64,000 bases of DNA from Echinococcus granulosus (taxonomy: Eukaryota > Platyhelminthes > Cestoda > Cyclophyllidea > Taeniidae), in assembly GCF_000524195.1 (NCBI RefSeq), contig NW_020170427.1:80627-144626 (forward strand). Reading direction: 5' to 3'. Under the pieces are notes generated by a model, which worked only from the letters and a program-made list of their open reading frames with translations, was not told where the DNA came from and made no database searches. Shown here piece by piece: positions 26,501 to 39,019 of the stretch (positions are counted from its first letter, which is position 1; every line of letters starts with the position of its first letter). The translations under genes were made by a program, and so were the position numbers.

Positions 26501-29500
26501 CGACACCGATCGTATTGCTGGCCTTTGGGAGGAAAAAAGTAGCACTCCTTTTTACGTCTGTGGGTATGCAATTTTTCAGTAAGATTCCAAATAACAGTTG
26601 CTAATGTGAAGCAACCCTTCGCTGAGGCAATTATTACTACTATACGGTAGGATGTGAAGGGTTGGGTTAAGGGATTATGGTTTATTTTGCGGCCCTGGCC
26701 TCGATACATTTAGGGCATTTGGGGTCACTGGGTCACCTCGGTGTCAAGCTGACCCAAACCTGCAGAGGTGGGTGACTAATCTATCCCCTTGTTCTTCCCC
26801 TCACGGAAATTATTAACCCTATTTAAAATCTTGTTATCTTTAAAAATGTTAATTTCATTGTTTTTTTCGGTTTAATTACTTATCCGTCTATACACGGTGT
26901 GTTCTGCTAACTGCCCAATTGCTTCAAGTTTACTCAATATTGTTTCTCTCAACAAACAATTTCTATGCGGTGCCTCTAGATGCAAAATTTTAGTAGCGTT
27001 TGTTGAGAAATTGTAAATCATTCGTGTTCACTTTCCACTTATGCTCGTTCTACTTATTCCTACCTACAGTAGCTATAAGCTACGTTCCAGTATTCTTATG
27101 TTCGTTCTCTGCGTAGAGCAAGCGAAATAGTAGTTCCAGCTCAGGCATGTCGAGCAGTAGTGCAGTGGTGGTAGCAGGCGTAACAGGGTTACCCTCAGGA
27201 CCCTCCTCGGCGCTCGGTCTTGGTGGGTCCGCCGGCCCCTCGGGCACTGAGTTGCGCCTCATCCCTAGTGACGCAGTAATCCTCCTCTACCGCCTCGGAG
27301 AGGGCGAATTCGGTGAGGTGTACTGCGGCAAACTACATCTTGAAAATGGCACCACACAAGATGTTGCTGTCAAGGTGAGTCTTGATTTGATTTTCCTGTC
27401 TCTGTTTTGATGAGGAGAATAAAAATCACAGGCAAAGTCAACCTCTCTGACTTACCACTTCTCGGGTAATTTAATCTCCTCCGCCTCCCTATTTCTATGG
27501 CTCATTTGTCGGGTAAACGAAAGGGCTTACTACTGTTTGAGGATAAAATTGCCCTCCTTTTTGGTAAATAATTTCCTTGACAAAATTGTGTATATGACTG
27601 AGATATGCTCCCTCCCCTACGATACATCATTGTGTATGAAAAGTAGAGAATCATTATGCGTTTGCCTTCTGGTTAATAATCGCTTTATGTATAGTGCCCA
27701 CTACGTTTGTGATAGGAATAAGAAAGCTTGCAAGAATACGGGATTTTTAACTTTATACCAGAGTTGTACGGCGAGTATTGTATTCTTTTTTCATTAGTTG
27801 TCCCATTTTTGCAACGTATGCTCTATTTAGAAAAGATAACCAAGTAGTTTTGGATTTTGGTACTCACTGGATGAGCATTAGAGGTATCTGTGCTGCATTT
27901 ATTAGCTTATAAGAAGTCGCGGGGCAACTAGATACCGAGATGAGTCTGATCTGAATTTCGTCTCGGACTAATTAGATGGTTTTGATTGAGTGAAACAAAT
28001 TTAAATTTTTAACAAATTTTATCACTACGTTGTGGTACAGTTTGGTCTCTTCCTTCTCAAGTGCACGGATCATCTGTTGGACAAGTTGGGCATATAATCA
28101 CGTTATCTTCGCCTACATTAAACATAAATAGCATTGGAATATCTTTTTTCCTTCCTATCTGCGATACCGCTGTTGGGTAGGAGTTTTCCGTGAATTATCT
28201 TTAGTTTAATGAGTTTCGTCTACATCACGTATTCTGTGTTTGAGAAGAACAATAGGCGTGGCGCGTCCATTTTATTACCTATTGAGTTATCACCAAAAGT
28301 ATGAGGCGAACCGGAATCCTCCATTTTAAGGTCAAAAGATTAACATTTAATTGCTCAAAAAATACGAAACAAGGTCATGTATATACACAATGAGTGATGG
28401 TATAGTTAAATATACACCAGAACTGAACACGGAGCTTTACAATCTTTTCAAACCTAATTAGAATTTTATATTTCATGACGACTTTTGGGTATATTTAAAC
28501 TTGAGGCTTCCCATGATTGAAGACATGGTTGTTCATGGGAGTAGGAAGGCGTACTTGGAGCCATCACCCACTTTCCTTTGGGGACTTTGTCCTACACACC
28601 TTAAGCACCATCGATTTGGTTTTGAAGCACACTCCTTATTCTTTCTCGTTTCTGTTACCATTGATGAGTGAAAGTGAGTCTGGGTTTACTGCCTGGATCT
28701 GTCTTCGCAGAAGTAAGGTTAAAAGGACCCCTTCGATGTACCATATAATTTTGAATTCTTCACCCAATGGAACTTATTCGCGATCACTTTGTACCGCTCC
28801 GAGACTTTCCTAAATACTTCTCATACTTGGGTAGAATATATATCTAACATACAGTTGAGGTTAGGGCTACTGGCATGGCCCAGAGGCCAGCCTGAAAGGC
28901 GAGGATACAATGGCCAGGACACAACGTGGCCCCTTACCAAAATCGAGGATCAAACAACCAACGTATTGCAACTTTGCCACTTAATGCATGGAATATTTTC
29001 TGAAATATTATGCTCTTTGCATCTGCGCATCATAGGCAGTCATTTTTATGCTGATGACTGGGTCCAATTGAAATCGTTTTGCTATTACCGGGATAACTAC
29101 AAATGGCCTTTTTGCCACCTACGATATGGGAATAAAGAATCACCTTTGCCGGATGGCTCATTTAACGTTGAAATTGTTTAAAGAGAGGGCGACAAGTAAT
29201 GTGCCAAAATATCTCATAATTAGACATTATTTCGTGTATTTTCCAGAAGCCACTTTAGAAACCAAGCTTCCACGCTTTCATGGGCTCGTACCTAATAGAA
29301 TTTGTTCACAACCAAATTCCTCCACGTAGTGATCGCGATGCCTGAGGTGTCGTACTTTCTGTAGCTTTGTATTTTAAACCACAAATCTGAACTCAAATCC
29401 ATCAATTGACTCACTGGGAGAGCATCAGTGTATGGCCTAACTGCTTTACCCAAGTTTATTATTATTCGTTATGTTTTTACAAAACTATTTGAGTGAAATT

Positions 29501-32500
29501 TATTGTGAAACTTCGGATGGTTGAGATGTGTTTCCTGTCACTGCATCGTGAGTCACGTATTTCGACTCAAGTCTACAAATTTCTCCTTGATTGTGGATTA
29601 CTTGGCTTGAGCCCTCAACCCATTTTTGATCCACCGGGAGTCACTTTTACTACGTCAGCACATTCCATAGTTGAGGTTACAAGGGATGCCTGATCGGAAG
29701 TTCCTCTCTTTTTGGGCGTTTCAGGTGTTGGTGCAGCCGTGCCAACGGTTGGACTTTCTCAAGGAGGCGAGCATCATGATGCGCCTCTCGCACGAGAATA
29801 TCATCACAATTTACGGGGTGTGCGAGAATAAGCGCCTCATGATGATCCTCGAATTGGCCGAGTTGGGTAGCCTCCTGGACTTCATGCTCGACTACCCCGA
29901 ACGCTGCCAATTGCCTGAGCTCTACAACTGGGCCATGCAGGTGCGCCTTATCCCCACTTTTATCCCAGTTATTCTCCCTTTACTTGTCTGGTTGTTTATC
30001 GTTGGTACGGACTGGTTTGCGTACCGCCCTTCTCATTCCCCCCCCCACAGTGTTTCGTTTTATCGCAACCAGCGTTTTTTTTCTCTATGATTGGAAGCAG
30101 TTAGCTCCATCTGATTTAAGTATGCATCCCTTACAGGTCTTTGCGACTACCAGTCAGCAATGCTGTTTCATTTACTTGATACCAACTGATTTTATATCAC
30201 ACTGATGGCCTTTTACCCATTTCTGTTTCACTACAAACGTTACAAAATACTCGTCTAAGTTTGTACCTTGTTTGATACTACTTTATGCATACCATCACTC
30301 TTACGCGGTTCGGTAAGCATTCTCCTCAATTGCTAGCATCCGTTCTCTCGCTCGAGGCCTACCCTTACTCTGCTCGCCTCACGACTCGTTATTTACCAGC
30401 CACCAAATCGGGAATACATTCAGGATTGTAGCTTTACACTATTTTGCCATCATCTCCATACCTCACTTTTTTACATCTGATAAGCGATTGTTGACCTCAT
30501 AATGAACGCGAATTTTACATTTATATTCCTTTTGAATGTAAAATTAGCACATCTTAAATCATTTGTGGAGCCCGGGGATCTATTCCAAGATTTGTACTTG
30601 CGTTAGTCGCCACAACCCATAGCTTCGGACCTCGTTTTTTGTAACTATATGATAGATTTTTTTCCGAGTGGGATGTTTTTCAATTCCAGTATTAAAGAAA
30701 TGTTTTTCTATTATTAACAGTTTCACCACTGGGGCTGTAAATGCGCGGCAGCCTAGTTCTCTCGTCTAAGCCCGAAATGGCAATTACGTGACATGTGCCA
30801 CTTGACAAGTTGTGGCGACTGGTCGCAAGAAATCCCCCCACATGCAAATTGGCTGAGCTTTGGAGAATCGAGAACAAATTCATATTTTAATTTTTGAAAA
30901 GCATTTGTATTTGCTAAAGAAAATGATAATGAAACTGATATCATACTAGAACAAAGAAGCATCGGGATTGTGATGGTAGACTTTTCTCAGCCCTTGGTAG
31001 TAAAGGTGTTAATTGCTCGCTTACAACTTGGGATGTTGCATTCATTTGTTTCTGTCAGTAATGGGTGTGCTTTAAGATGTTGACCAAAACCTAAGGGACA
31101 TTATGCGATCCTTCTAGAGTTGTGAAGAAAATGCTCTTTTGAATGAATGTAATACCAAAGTTGGCTAATGGTTTCTTGTTAATGCTTTTCTGTTCTCATT
31201 CCCCATCCCAGTGTTTTGCCTTACCGCTTTTTGCTTTGCATAGTGAGAAGCAGTTCGTCTGGATCCTTAATTTCCCTTAAAATTCTATCATGCATGCATC
31301 TTCCTGGCCATTGGGAATTATTGGTACTCATTTTTGAATCGAGTGTTTGATTAGTATTTTCGTGCGTTTTCACTTCTTCACCCCGTGTTTTCTTGAACGC
31401 TGGTTTCATGATTGTTGTTGATTTTATTGTATCCTGTTGTCGTATATGGTCTGTAAACAATGCAATCAAACAATACAGGCCGTAGCCGGTAAGTACTTAT
31501 CCCTCAACACGACGCTTCATGGTCTACCACAATAGTCACAAAGTGTTTGTTTGGCTGCCTATATTTAACATCCATGTGGTTTGCTTTCTGACACCTAGTA
31601 AAAGCATACTAACGGTCCTCTGCTTTGTCGCTTGCATTTTCTTCTTGGTTGGGCACAGTTTGCTTAGCCCTCACTATCAGTGGTTTCCAAGTGGGAGGTA
31701 ATCTGTTTAGAAATACTTGAACGAATCAAAACCTTTCTCATCATCTATTTGTTATCGCCCATTGTGATACCCTTGTGTTTCTTTTTTGGTTTGTTTTAGA
31801 CTATTTTAACTAGTGACCTCGTATTTCACGAGTCTCGGAGCAGGTCTTCCCCCCTCCTCGTTCGTTAGCCTTAGTGTTGGCTTTCTGTTAAAGGTACCTT
31901 TTACCCTAGAACCAGAGTGGATCTAAATTTCTCATCATGTTAGCTACCACAATTAATGTGTTCTTATTTTCGTCATTTTCTCAAGCACATATCCTGTCAT
32001 TCAGAAGCCCGCGAGTAGTGCTGGTAAATAATTTTGTCTGCCATTGCGTACCGATTCATGATTCGCGTTTGTTTTCCTTGGCTATTCACAAGTAATGGCT
32101 ACACAATCAAAAGGAACTTAAAACTTAATTAAAAGAACCCATTTTAAAACCAAATAACGTCATAACGCCCTTCTCCTGGTTTCTGATCTGCTACGGGGCC
32201 CACCAACTGCTCATTTTGCTATAGTATTTGACCCTACGGCATTCTCATGCTTTTCCTTCTGCACTTTCCTCCAGCGTACGCCTATCTTTTCGTGGTAGAA
32301 TGCAGTTTGCTGTCAGATTTTCCTTTTACCCCCTCTTCCCAATCTTACCATACTTTACCACGAATTTGCAGTCGGATTTGTAAGCACAACTTTCACTCCA
32401 TATTTACGCTTTCGCAAAGAGTATTCTCCCCTTTTGCCTATCATAATTCAGATACTAGCTGAATACAGAATGCGCCCTCATTTTTCTTCAGTGCGTTGGT

Positions 32501-34295
32501 TACTCGTTTCCACGTTCCCACTCATCGGCTGTTACAAATAACGGTTTTCATACCCACTTTTTCTAAATTCCTCAAGGAATAAATGGCTTTCTACCACCAG
32601 GGTTATCTCTATTTTGATCTCAACAAGACACGGTTATTCTCTCCACTTTTCCTACCTTTGATGTCCATAGATAACGGTAAGTCAGGCATGATTTTTGTAT
32701 CGTTGACCGTTGACTTGCAATGCAACGCGAGTCCACAATGAGACTTTTCTACGCGCTCTTGTTCTACGAAACCTTATAACATTTTTGCCTGACTCGATGA
32801 TAATGAACACCTCATTCACTTTCCTGATAGCTTTTTTTTCAGATTTAGATGCAGGTTTTCCATCCAATGCCATTATTCGATCCGAATTCACAATGGGCCA
32901 CAATGACCACTATTTTGATCTTTTTCCCCGAATTCTAACAGGATTTCAAAAAAAGCATTAGGACTATTTGTCTTTCTTAAAGCTTTACATAATTTGGAAA
33001 TCCATGAATATTAATGCCCATAGACTTCCTACTGCTGGATTTTTTGTCGGAACTAGGGATGGGTGTAGTTTTAGGACGCAGCCGAGAAAATAATGACGTC
33101 CCTCTACACACCTCTGATTTGTCATAAACTTCATAAAATGATCCCCTAATTGGTTGTAATATTTAGCTTTACTGTAGCTCGCTTGAGCTCCTTGATGCGC
33201 GTTCTCCCTTCACCCACCGCTTTCCATTTTCAAATTCAATCTTCAGATAACAACCACGTAGTAATAAATGAAGCCAACAACAATACAATAAACCCTTCTA
33301 CACATCCTGATCTGCCTTAATTGTTTTACAATGTTCCTTGATCCCACCGCATGTATGTGCGATGGTCTCATCAGACGAGACGTCGCCAGCAGCGTTGCTG
33401 TCCTGTGTAATCGCTTCAGTCGGCAGACGCGTTTTCAACCTCGCGTTGCTCACACGCAACGTAGATCGAATTCCACGCGGGAAAAGAATTTTATGAACAC
33501 AAGCAGGCCACATTTGTGTGACGAGTTATGTAGGCGCACGTGGGGACTAATTTATATTCAAGTCTGATGTTGCCGTCGGATTTCGGGCTCAACGAAGGAG
33601 TTGGTAAACTAGAGCATACGTGAATACCAAGTGCTTGAGAAACAGCAGTAATCTATTTTTCGACATGTATCATTACTCTGGGTGGTGGAGAAGTAGTGAA
33701 TAACTCCTCTACCTTGTTTTCTGGTCAGATTGCAAGCGGCATGAGTTACCTCGAATCCGCGGGATTTGTGCATCGTGATTTGGCCTGTCGCAACGTCCTG
33801 CTCGCCTCCCAGTCCTGCGCCAAGATCTCCGACTTTGGCCTCTCCCGCGCTGTGGGCGTGGAGTCGGACTACTACAAAGCCACTCAGCGTGGCAAGTGGC
33901 CGGTCAAGTGGTACGCCCCAGAGTCCATTTATTACAAGACCTTCAGCACAGCCAGCGATGTGTGGTCCTTTGGCGTGTGTCTGTGGGAGATGTTCTCGTT
34001 GGGTGAGCATCCCTATGCAGAGCAGGACAGCTTTGAGGTGTTGCGGCAATTAGAGGAGGGGGTGCGGTTGCCGCGACCCCGACTGGCCAGTGACGAAGTC
34101 TACGGCGTGATGCTCGACTGCTGGGCCTATGCGCCCGAGGCTAGGCCAAAGTTTGCCCATCTCCTGGCCATATTTCGGCACTTGGTCACTAATGTGTACG
34201 AAAATGTGGCTGCACCGTCGCAACAAACCACAGCCACCACCGCTGCTGCCGCTTCATCGAAGACCAATGGGGCAGCAGGAGGCGCGCATATGTAG
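11591..34295 (+). CDS. SH2-ankyrin-SH2 cytoplasmic tyrosine kinase (Shark/HTK16 family)
   Basis: This is a non-receptor tyrosine kinase like Drosophila Shark (which acts downstream of ITAM receptors such as Draper) and Hydra HTK16. Exons: 11591-11953, 12262-12444, 13143-13277, 15728-16072, 21326-21547, 24789-25112, 27117-27374, 29725-29940, 33729-34295. All eight introns are phase 0, giving 870 residues. Domains: SH2 from about residue 63 (HWFHG, FLIR); about five ankyrin repeats, residues 170-340 (TALHRA, TALHEAA); second SH2 from about 345 (DWFHP, FLVR); a Ser/Gly-rich linker; kinase with glycine loop GEGEFG 584-589, VAVK Lys609, alpha-C Glu624, HRDLACRN (Asp699), DFG (Asp717), activation-loop YY, and the APE motif. 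All catalytic residues are present. The start is uncertain: the frame opens after a stop at 11549, the first Met is at 11591, and a Met at 11729 just before the SH2 domain is also plausible. A 5' exon could have been missed. Length is close to fly Shark. Confidence 0.93.
15489..15507 (+). pseudogene. Duplicate of an exon start inside the kinase intron
   Basis: This 19-base sequence matches 18 of 19 bases across the acceptor and first codons of the real ankyrin exon at 15728. Both read GCAG followed by codons for L-L-L-D-H; they differ by one silent base (GAC for GAT). Here the frame soon meets a stop (TAG near 15520) and no good donor follows. It is probably a decayed exon or partial duplication, or a decoy acceptor 237 bp upstream of the true one. 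Confidence 0.5.
16073..21325 (+). other. Long kinase intron (5.25 kb)
   Basis: The intron lies between the ankyrin exon and the second SH2 exon (donor AG|GTAAAT, acceptor CGACACAG). It is A/T-rich. Open frames are short and match nothing I recognise. It holds a perfect 9-bp-arm palindrome at 16969-16989. No transposon coding remnant was identified, although short similar patches (for example around 19680-19710 and 20080-20110) hint at old repeats. An unseen linker exon cannot be excluded. Confidence 0.5.
16969..16989. repeat. Perfect palindrome, 9-bp arms
   Basis: The arms AATGAGTTC and GAACTCATT are exact reverse complements separated by CAT. It lies inside the long kinase intron. It could form a hairpin in the pre-mRNA or be a protein-binding palindrome; nothing else indicates a role. 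Confidence 0.7.
21548..24788 (+). other. Kinase intron (3.2 kb)
   Basis: This intron splits the second SH2 domain between the IDK and GPFHLSLEHF segments. I see no additional exon that would keep phase 0 and improve the SH2 fold, and no RNA gene. A tRNA A-box-like patch near 22760 has no matching B box and was rejected. Confidence 0.5.
25113..27116 (+). other. Kinase intron (2.0 kb) with possible dispersed repeat
   Basis: The sequence around 25385-25415 (core AGAAGGCGTTC followed by an A-T-CCA-rich stretch) resembles 8028-8060 in the last INTS3 intron. This suggests copies of a short dispersed repeat. No coding content was recognised. Confidence 0.35.
27375..29724 (+). other. Kinase intron (2.35 kb) within the N-lobe
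   Basis: The intron separates the VAVK exon from the alpha-C helix exon. It contains open frames of up to 130 codons (28789-29181), but their composition is not protein-like and they match nothing known. I see no exon or element here. Confidence 0.45.
29941..33728 (+). other. Kinase intron (3.8 kb) before the catalytic loop exon
   Basis: The intron lies between the hinge exon (ending WAMQ) and the exon starting IASGMSYL. It is A/T-rich, with only short open frames. No repeat, RNA gene or further exon could be supported by reading. Confidence 0.45.
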
Positions 34296-34673
34296 AAATT
34301 AAGGAAATGAAACTTGATCGACGCACACGGACGCTCCACCTCTCTCTGTCCTTCTTCCATTACCGAGTGTATCTTTTGAATCTCCCTTTCTCCTCTCGCG
34401 GGGTTATTTTGATGACGTCGCTCCCGTGCATGTCTCTTCAACTAAGGCCAACAATCAAATATTTACTTCTACCGTTTATAATGACGACGGCACCGGCGAT
34501 GATGGCAATACTATACGCATAGTACGCTAATAATTTCACTTCGACTTTTCAGTGTAATCGAGGTAGAATGCAAGTGGCGAAACCCTACTATGACATTCAA
34601 GTAACCACTTGGACAGTGTAGTAAAATAGAAATCTCATTTACACATTACATACTTCCGAGGTACAAATGCATT
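34296..34673. other. Convergent 3' region of the kinase and RFC5
   Basis: The region is 378 bp between the stop codons of two genes that face each other tail to tail. The two 3' UTRs must share or overlap this space. No exact AATAAA was found on either strand; variants such as AATAAT (near 34528) and TATAAA (minus strand, near 34478) are the only candidates. Confidence 0.5.
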
Positions 34674-36902
34674 TTAGGCCTCAAGTGCCTCAAGGGAGTC
34701 TCTTGCGTTTGCGAAGGCCGCACAGACGGCGCCGAGTTGCAGTTTCTCCGAAGCACCATAAGACATACGATATTCCACGTCGGAGAGCATGGTTGTCAGC
34801 TCAACTTTTACGCTGTCCGGCATTTTCACTGGAAAAAAAGTAATAAAAAGAATGACAGTTTTGACGTAGCATAGATGGGGGCGTGAGTGCCCAAAGCAGT
34901 TGATTTGAACCCACCTTGCATGATTAATGGATGCAGCTCTGAAACGATGTCCTGCAGCGCAATGCCTTTCTCAACTTTCAGCTCAATTATTTCTAGAAAA
35001 TGCGCAAAAAAAACGGGCACTCGACTTTTGTGTCCATTCAGATCAACTCAGCCATAAATGAAGGCGGTTAGGCCACCAACGTTACCGATGCGATTCAAAC
35101 ATGCTTCATAAATTCCGAGTGATCAACTCGCTTGTTATAGGTATGGAAAGTCTTTAATCTTTACAGTCTACAACTACCACACATTGAAAAAAAAACAAGT
35201 GGACCACGGCAGACAACAATCCTACAAGTTTGGGTGATGGTCTTGCAATTTGCCAGTAAAATTACGAAAAGAAACTATGTACGTAGGTTAAGCCGGACCT
35301 ATTGTGTGGACGTAAAGAAAAGGTCTCTGATGAACAAGCCCTTAAACCAAGACATCTCTGACACCTAAAACTAGTGGCCCATTCCCAACAATCGCAAAAA
35401 TAGATAGAAATGTTCGACAGTATGAGCGCAAAAAGCACGTATGGGTAAAGAGAGTAAAGCCAGAGACATACTTTTGAAAGCCATAGGAAGCGGTTCATTG
35501 AGACACCACTCAAGGAGGGTTCGCATTTCCCTTGGAGTAGGATATCCAGTGCAGGCGTAGACACTGGCCTCGTCAACCACTTGGCTGGACATGGAAGCGC
35601 TCTAAAAGTAACAATGTAGTTTACAAAGGCATCGAACATATAATGCAACATGGATTTGAGAAGACACCTTGCCCAAGATATAAAAGCAGCATACACTCCA
35701 AGTTACACTAGCTTTTGTGGAAATGAGGAAAACTAGAAACAAGAAACCCTACTGAAGTATCCCCACCCGTAACTCGAAATAGGAAAATTACGATGCTTTA
35801 GATTGTGGTAATTGGCTAAAGGTCTCAATTAATATTAATGCCTCAAAAAGTGGTTTGGTCAACAAAAATGCGGCTCTGTTTTAAACTCCATCGTGTATCC
35901 GGACCGTTGTTTATCCAACGATATCTTCATACACAATTTTGGCAAATACATTAACAAACCTGCAACAAATTTATGGCTACGCGCATATCACCGGAAGAAA
36001 AACGATGAATGGCGACCTTTCCATCATCGGTAAGTTGAACACTGCAAAAGGGAAATACAAAATCGACTTTTACGGCAACTGTGGGAACAAAAATTACCAA
36101 AAACGCCCACAAAAAGCAGCCATAAGAATGAAATTATGATTCATTAATAAGAGCTTACCCTTCCTTTTTGGCAATTTCACCGAGGCAAGCCATCATATGT
36201 GATTCCTGCACGGGTGGAAAACGAAACCTGGTGCATCTCGACTGAATAGCCTGGGTGATTTTTGAGAGATAATTGCAAATAAGACAAAACCGCGCATTCT
36301 CAGAAAACTTCTCAATAACTAAGATTGTTAATAACGTAAAAATAAACACGAGCAAACAGTTTTACTTCGCCGTAAGGCATTTTGTGCGTCCTTGGTCATT
36401 GCGTCAGCTTCATCAAGAATGATAAGCTTAAACTTTCCACTAAAAACGTGGAATTAAGCAAAAACATACGAGAACAACGTCTTCGTGCTGGCAAAAGTCA
36501 AAACTTGCTCGCGAACGACTCCAATACCACGATCATCTGAAGCATTCAACTAAGAAAGGACACAAATTAATAAAAATATGGTACGACTTGCAACCGATTC
36601 TAAGTCACATACCTCAAGTACCATAGAGGAGAATTCCTTAGGTCCGAAAAGATGCTTCGCAACGGAGAGTATGGTACTCGTTTTGCCCGTTCCAGGGGGC
36701 CCGTAAAGCAAAAGATGGGGCAATTTACCCTGATTGAGAAATCTACGAACTTTACCAAAATAACCGAAAATATAAACATTACTTGTGTTTATTATTAATT
36801 CATGGCCCATTAAGTCATTCAATGATTCTGGCCTGTATTTCTCAATCCTAGTTTAAACAATGAGCATACAACCTCCCACTACCAAGGCAAGTCAGAAGCC
36901 AT
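34674..36902 (-). CDS. RFC5: Replication factor C subunit 5 (clamp loader small subunit)
   Basis: RFC5 is an AAA+ subunit of the clamp loader that opens PCNA and places it at primer-template junctions, and of the alternative 9-1-1 and cohesion loaders. Exons in order on the minus strand: 36902-36883, 36847-36783, 36749-36613, 36549-36470, 36439-36366, 36318-36159, 36041-35960, 35601-35472, 34992-34915, 34828-34674. They total 981 nt, giving 326 residues (human RFC5 is about 340). All phases agree. Motifs: WIEKYRP near the N-terminus, Walker A GPPGTGKT (45-52), ELNASDDRG (sensor region), Walker B ILDEAD with DEAD at 110-113, the NALRR segment, CLICNYLSKI, arginine-finger SRC (152-154) and SSGDMR. 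ELNASDD plus CLICNYLSKI and the C-terminal EYRMSYGASEKLQLG identify RFC5 rather than RFC2 or RFC4. The start MASDLPW is a 20-nt first coding exon. Three introns are only 35, 33 and 30 bp. The gene appears intact. Confidence 0.95.
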
Positions 36903-37749
36903 CTCCGCAGATGTCTTCTCTTGAAGCGCGTTCGGGTTTGATTAGTAAAAGAATATTCCGCTGTCAGTATTTGGTGCTTTTTAAATAAATGGTAACCCTG
37001 GAAAATAAACGTCGAGGCGTAAAAGATAATGTTTTAGGAAACAAAAATCCTGTTGTGAAGCATTCCACTACATTTTTAGCACAAATCCATTGTGGGCAGT
37101 TGAAACAAGTAGTCTAACTAAGCAAGAAAAATACAGCGATGAGAATGTGAAAAAGTTGGTGATTTGCAAGGGTTTTTTCTTAGCAGCAGTTTAAATATCC
37201 CCCCAGCTACTGAAAGACAAACGAAAGATAAGCAGGTTAAGTCTCACAGGAAATTACGGTTTGGTGAGGGCATTTTCGGTAGCAGCCATTGTGCACTTGT
37301 GTAACCTAGGCTGTAAGAAAGAATAGCAAATCCGTAGCTGGAGTGATTCTATTCCTGCCTTTACCTTCCCACTCCAGCTCTCGTTCCCATGGCAGGAGTA
37401 GTCTTATCAGCTGGGGTATTTTTTATTGATCGCCTTATAAATTAGCGTACTGATAGGGGTTGCGCTTGCTTACGCCAAAAAGCTTTTCAGCGGGCAGATG
37501 ATGGCCATTCCACATCGAAATTCGTTTTTACTGACTGCTCCTGGCCTTTAAGGTGTACCTAGACAAAGGTACCACAAATCCATCTCGTCCTTTTAAATAC
37601 TATTCTCAATGCTCCTCTCTTAGTAAATGTGCTATTTCTGGTAATCTTTCTTTTTTAGTACACAGGCTTTATCTCTGTGCCCGATCGCGTGCACTTTGCT
37701 GTGTTGTTCTATGATCGGCTGAGTACGGAGTCGAGCATTGCAGACCAGA

Positions 37750-38170
37750 TGTGTTGCATCTAAACGTAATGCTTACCTCATAAATTTCGAAAGTCCTATA
37801 CTAATTGCCAAGAAGTTAGAATTTGTAATTAGCGCCTTGATCGATATGAACCACCTCAGATAACCCGTGTCGCCAAATCCAGCGTCTGAAGAAAGGAGAA
37901 GCAAATGATTCAGAGCCGCACATCTCTGTCAGTTCTACCTTAGGCACGTTTATGAAGTCCTATACCATAACCAGAATATTCCAGTTTTCTCTCTTGGTAA
38001 GCGGTAAAGCACGCACAATGTCAATATTTGCTCAGTTCACCTGGGAGCTCCCGGCATGGATTGAAGTGATGCGATCGCTGTGACAAGAAGGCATTTAAAG
38101 CTGATGCTACAAGTAATACAGGTTTAGCAGAAATCAAGTACGTCTGGACAGAATAAAGTTCACCGGCGTC
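37750..38170 (-). mobile_element. Decayed Ty3/gypsy integrase fragment
   Basis: Read on the minus strand, the order is: a zinc-finger-like FC..TCITC stretch (about 38160-38110), a linker, then an integrase-core start with D-I-V and L-P-L-T-K-R (about 38024-37990), I-L-V-M-V, W-R-H-G-L and H-I-D-Q-G-A (to about 37833). These follow the order of the H2C2 finger and first catalytic segments of chromovirus/gypsy integrases. The reading frame is broken by stops and shifts, so this is a dead copy. Its boundaries and LTRs were not found. Confidence 0.7.
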
Positions 38171-39019
38171 TTCTTTTCCCTACACGGCCCCGTTGCTAGT
38201 GTAACTCTTAGAAAACTATGAAACTGGGTGCTTTAATTACCATATGCAGTCTCACTCATGTGACGCATAGTCACAGATTCTTACGCCAACATGAAACAAA
38301 TCGACCCATCATCACTGCTTTCAACCAAGTTTACGCCAAAGACCCGTTATCCTTATGAACTGCCTTGATATTAGGTATTCTTCAAAATGTCAAACCATTG
38401 TACAGACAACGATTATTTGTAAAAGCAAGTTGAACAGACACTTGCTAGGGATTGCTTCCATCTACACCCATAGGTGGGCAACGACAAAAAGTATGCAAAG
38501 AACACCAAGGGGAAAGATCTTCAGAAACTACTGGATAAGCACCCAAATATACTCCATTGAATAAGTGTTAAGTCGAGAAGAATACGTATCGTTACACATA
38601 CGATAGACACCAACTAGACTAGGCTGAGTCGGCAGCTGCCCCGAATTATACCGCCTCATTTGCTAAAATAAGACGTCTGAATATCTTCCTATTGCCCCAC
38701 ATGAATGACTTTTGGATTTCTAATACGAGACAAAGTGACTATCCACACTGGATTTAAAATCTGGATACCGATAAGTAGAAATGGCAGGGATAGATGGAGA
38801 GAAAATGGCTTTCGCATTGCCAGACTGGCTTCATGAATTCCGAAAAATGCCTTTCGAACTCTGTAATGTGACGGCCACTTTTCAAAGTCTAAATGAAAAC
38901 TGCACAAAACGGATTATTAACAAAACATTGTAAGATACTCCTACTTAGCATTTTTTTCGTCGGGAGTGATATATGGGAGCATAATGCCAGTCTGAGATTA
39001 GTGTTGGACCTCTACTAGT

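Noticed and set aside
28789..29181. 130-codon open frame in a kinase intron
   Set aside because: It lies within an intron of a solid gene model, has no recognised motif and has non-protein-like composition.
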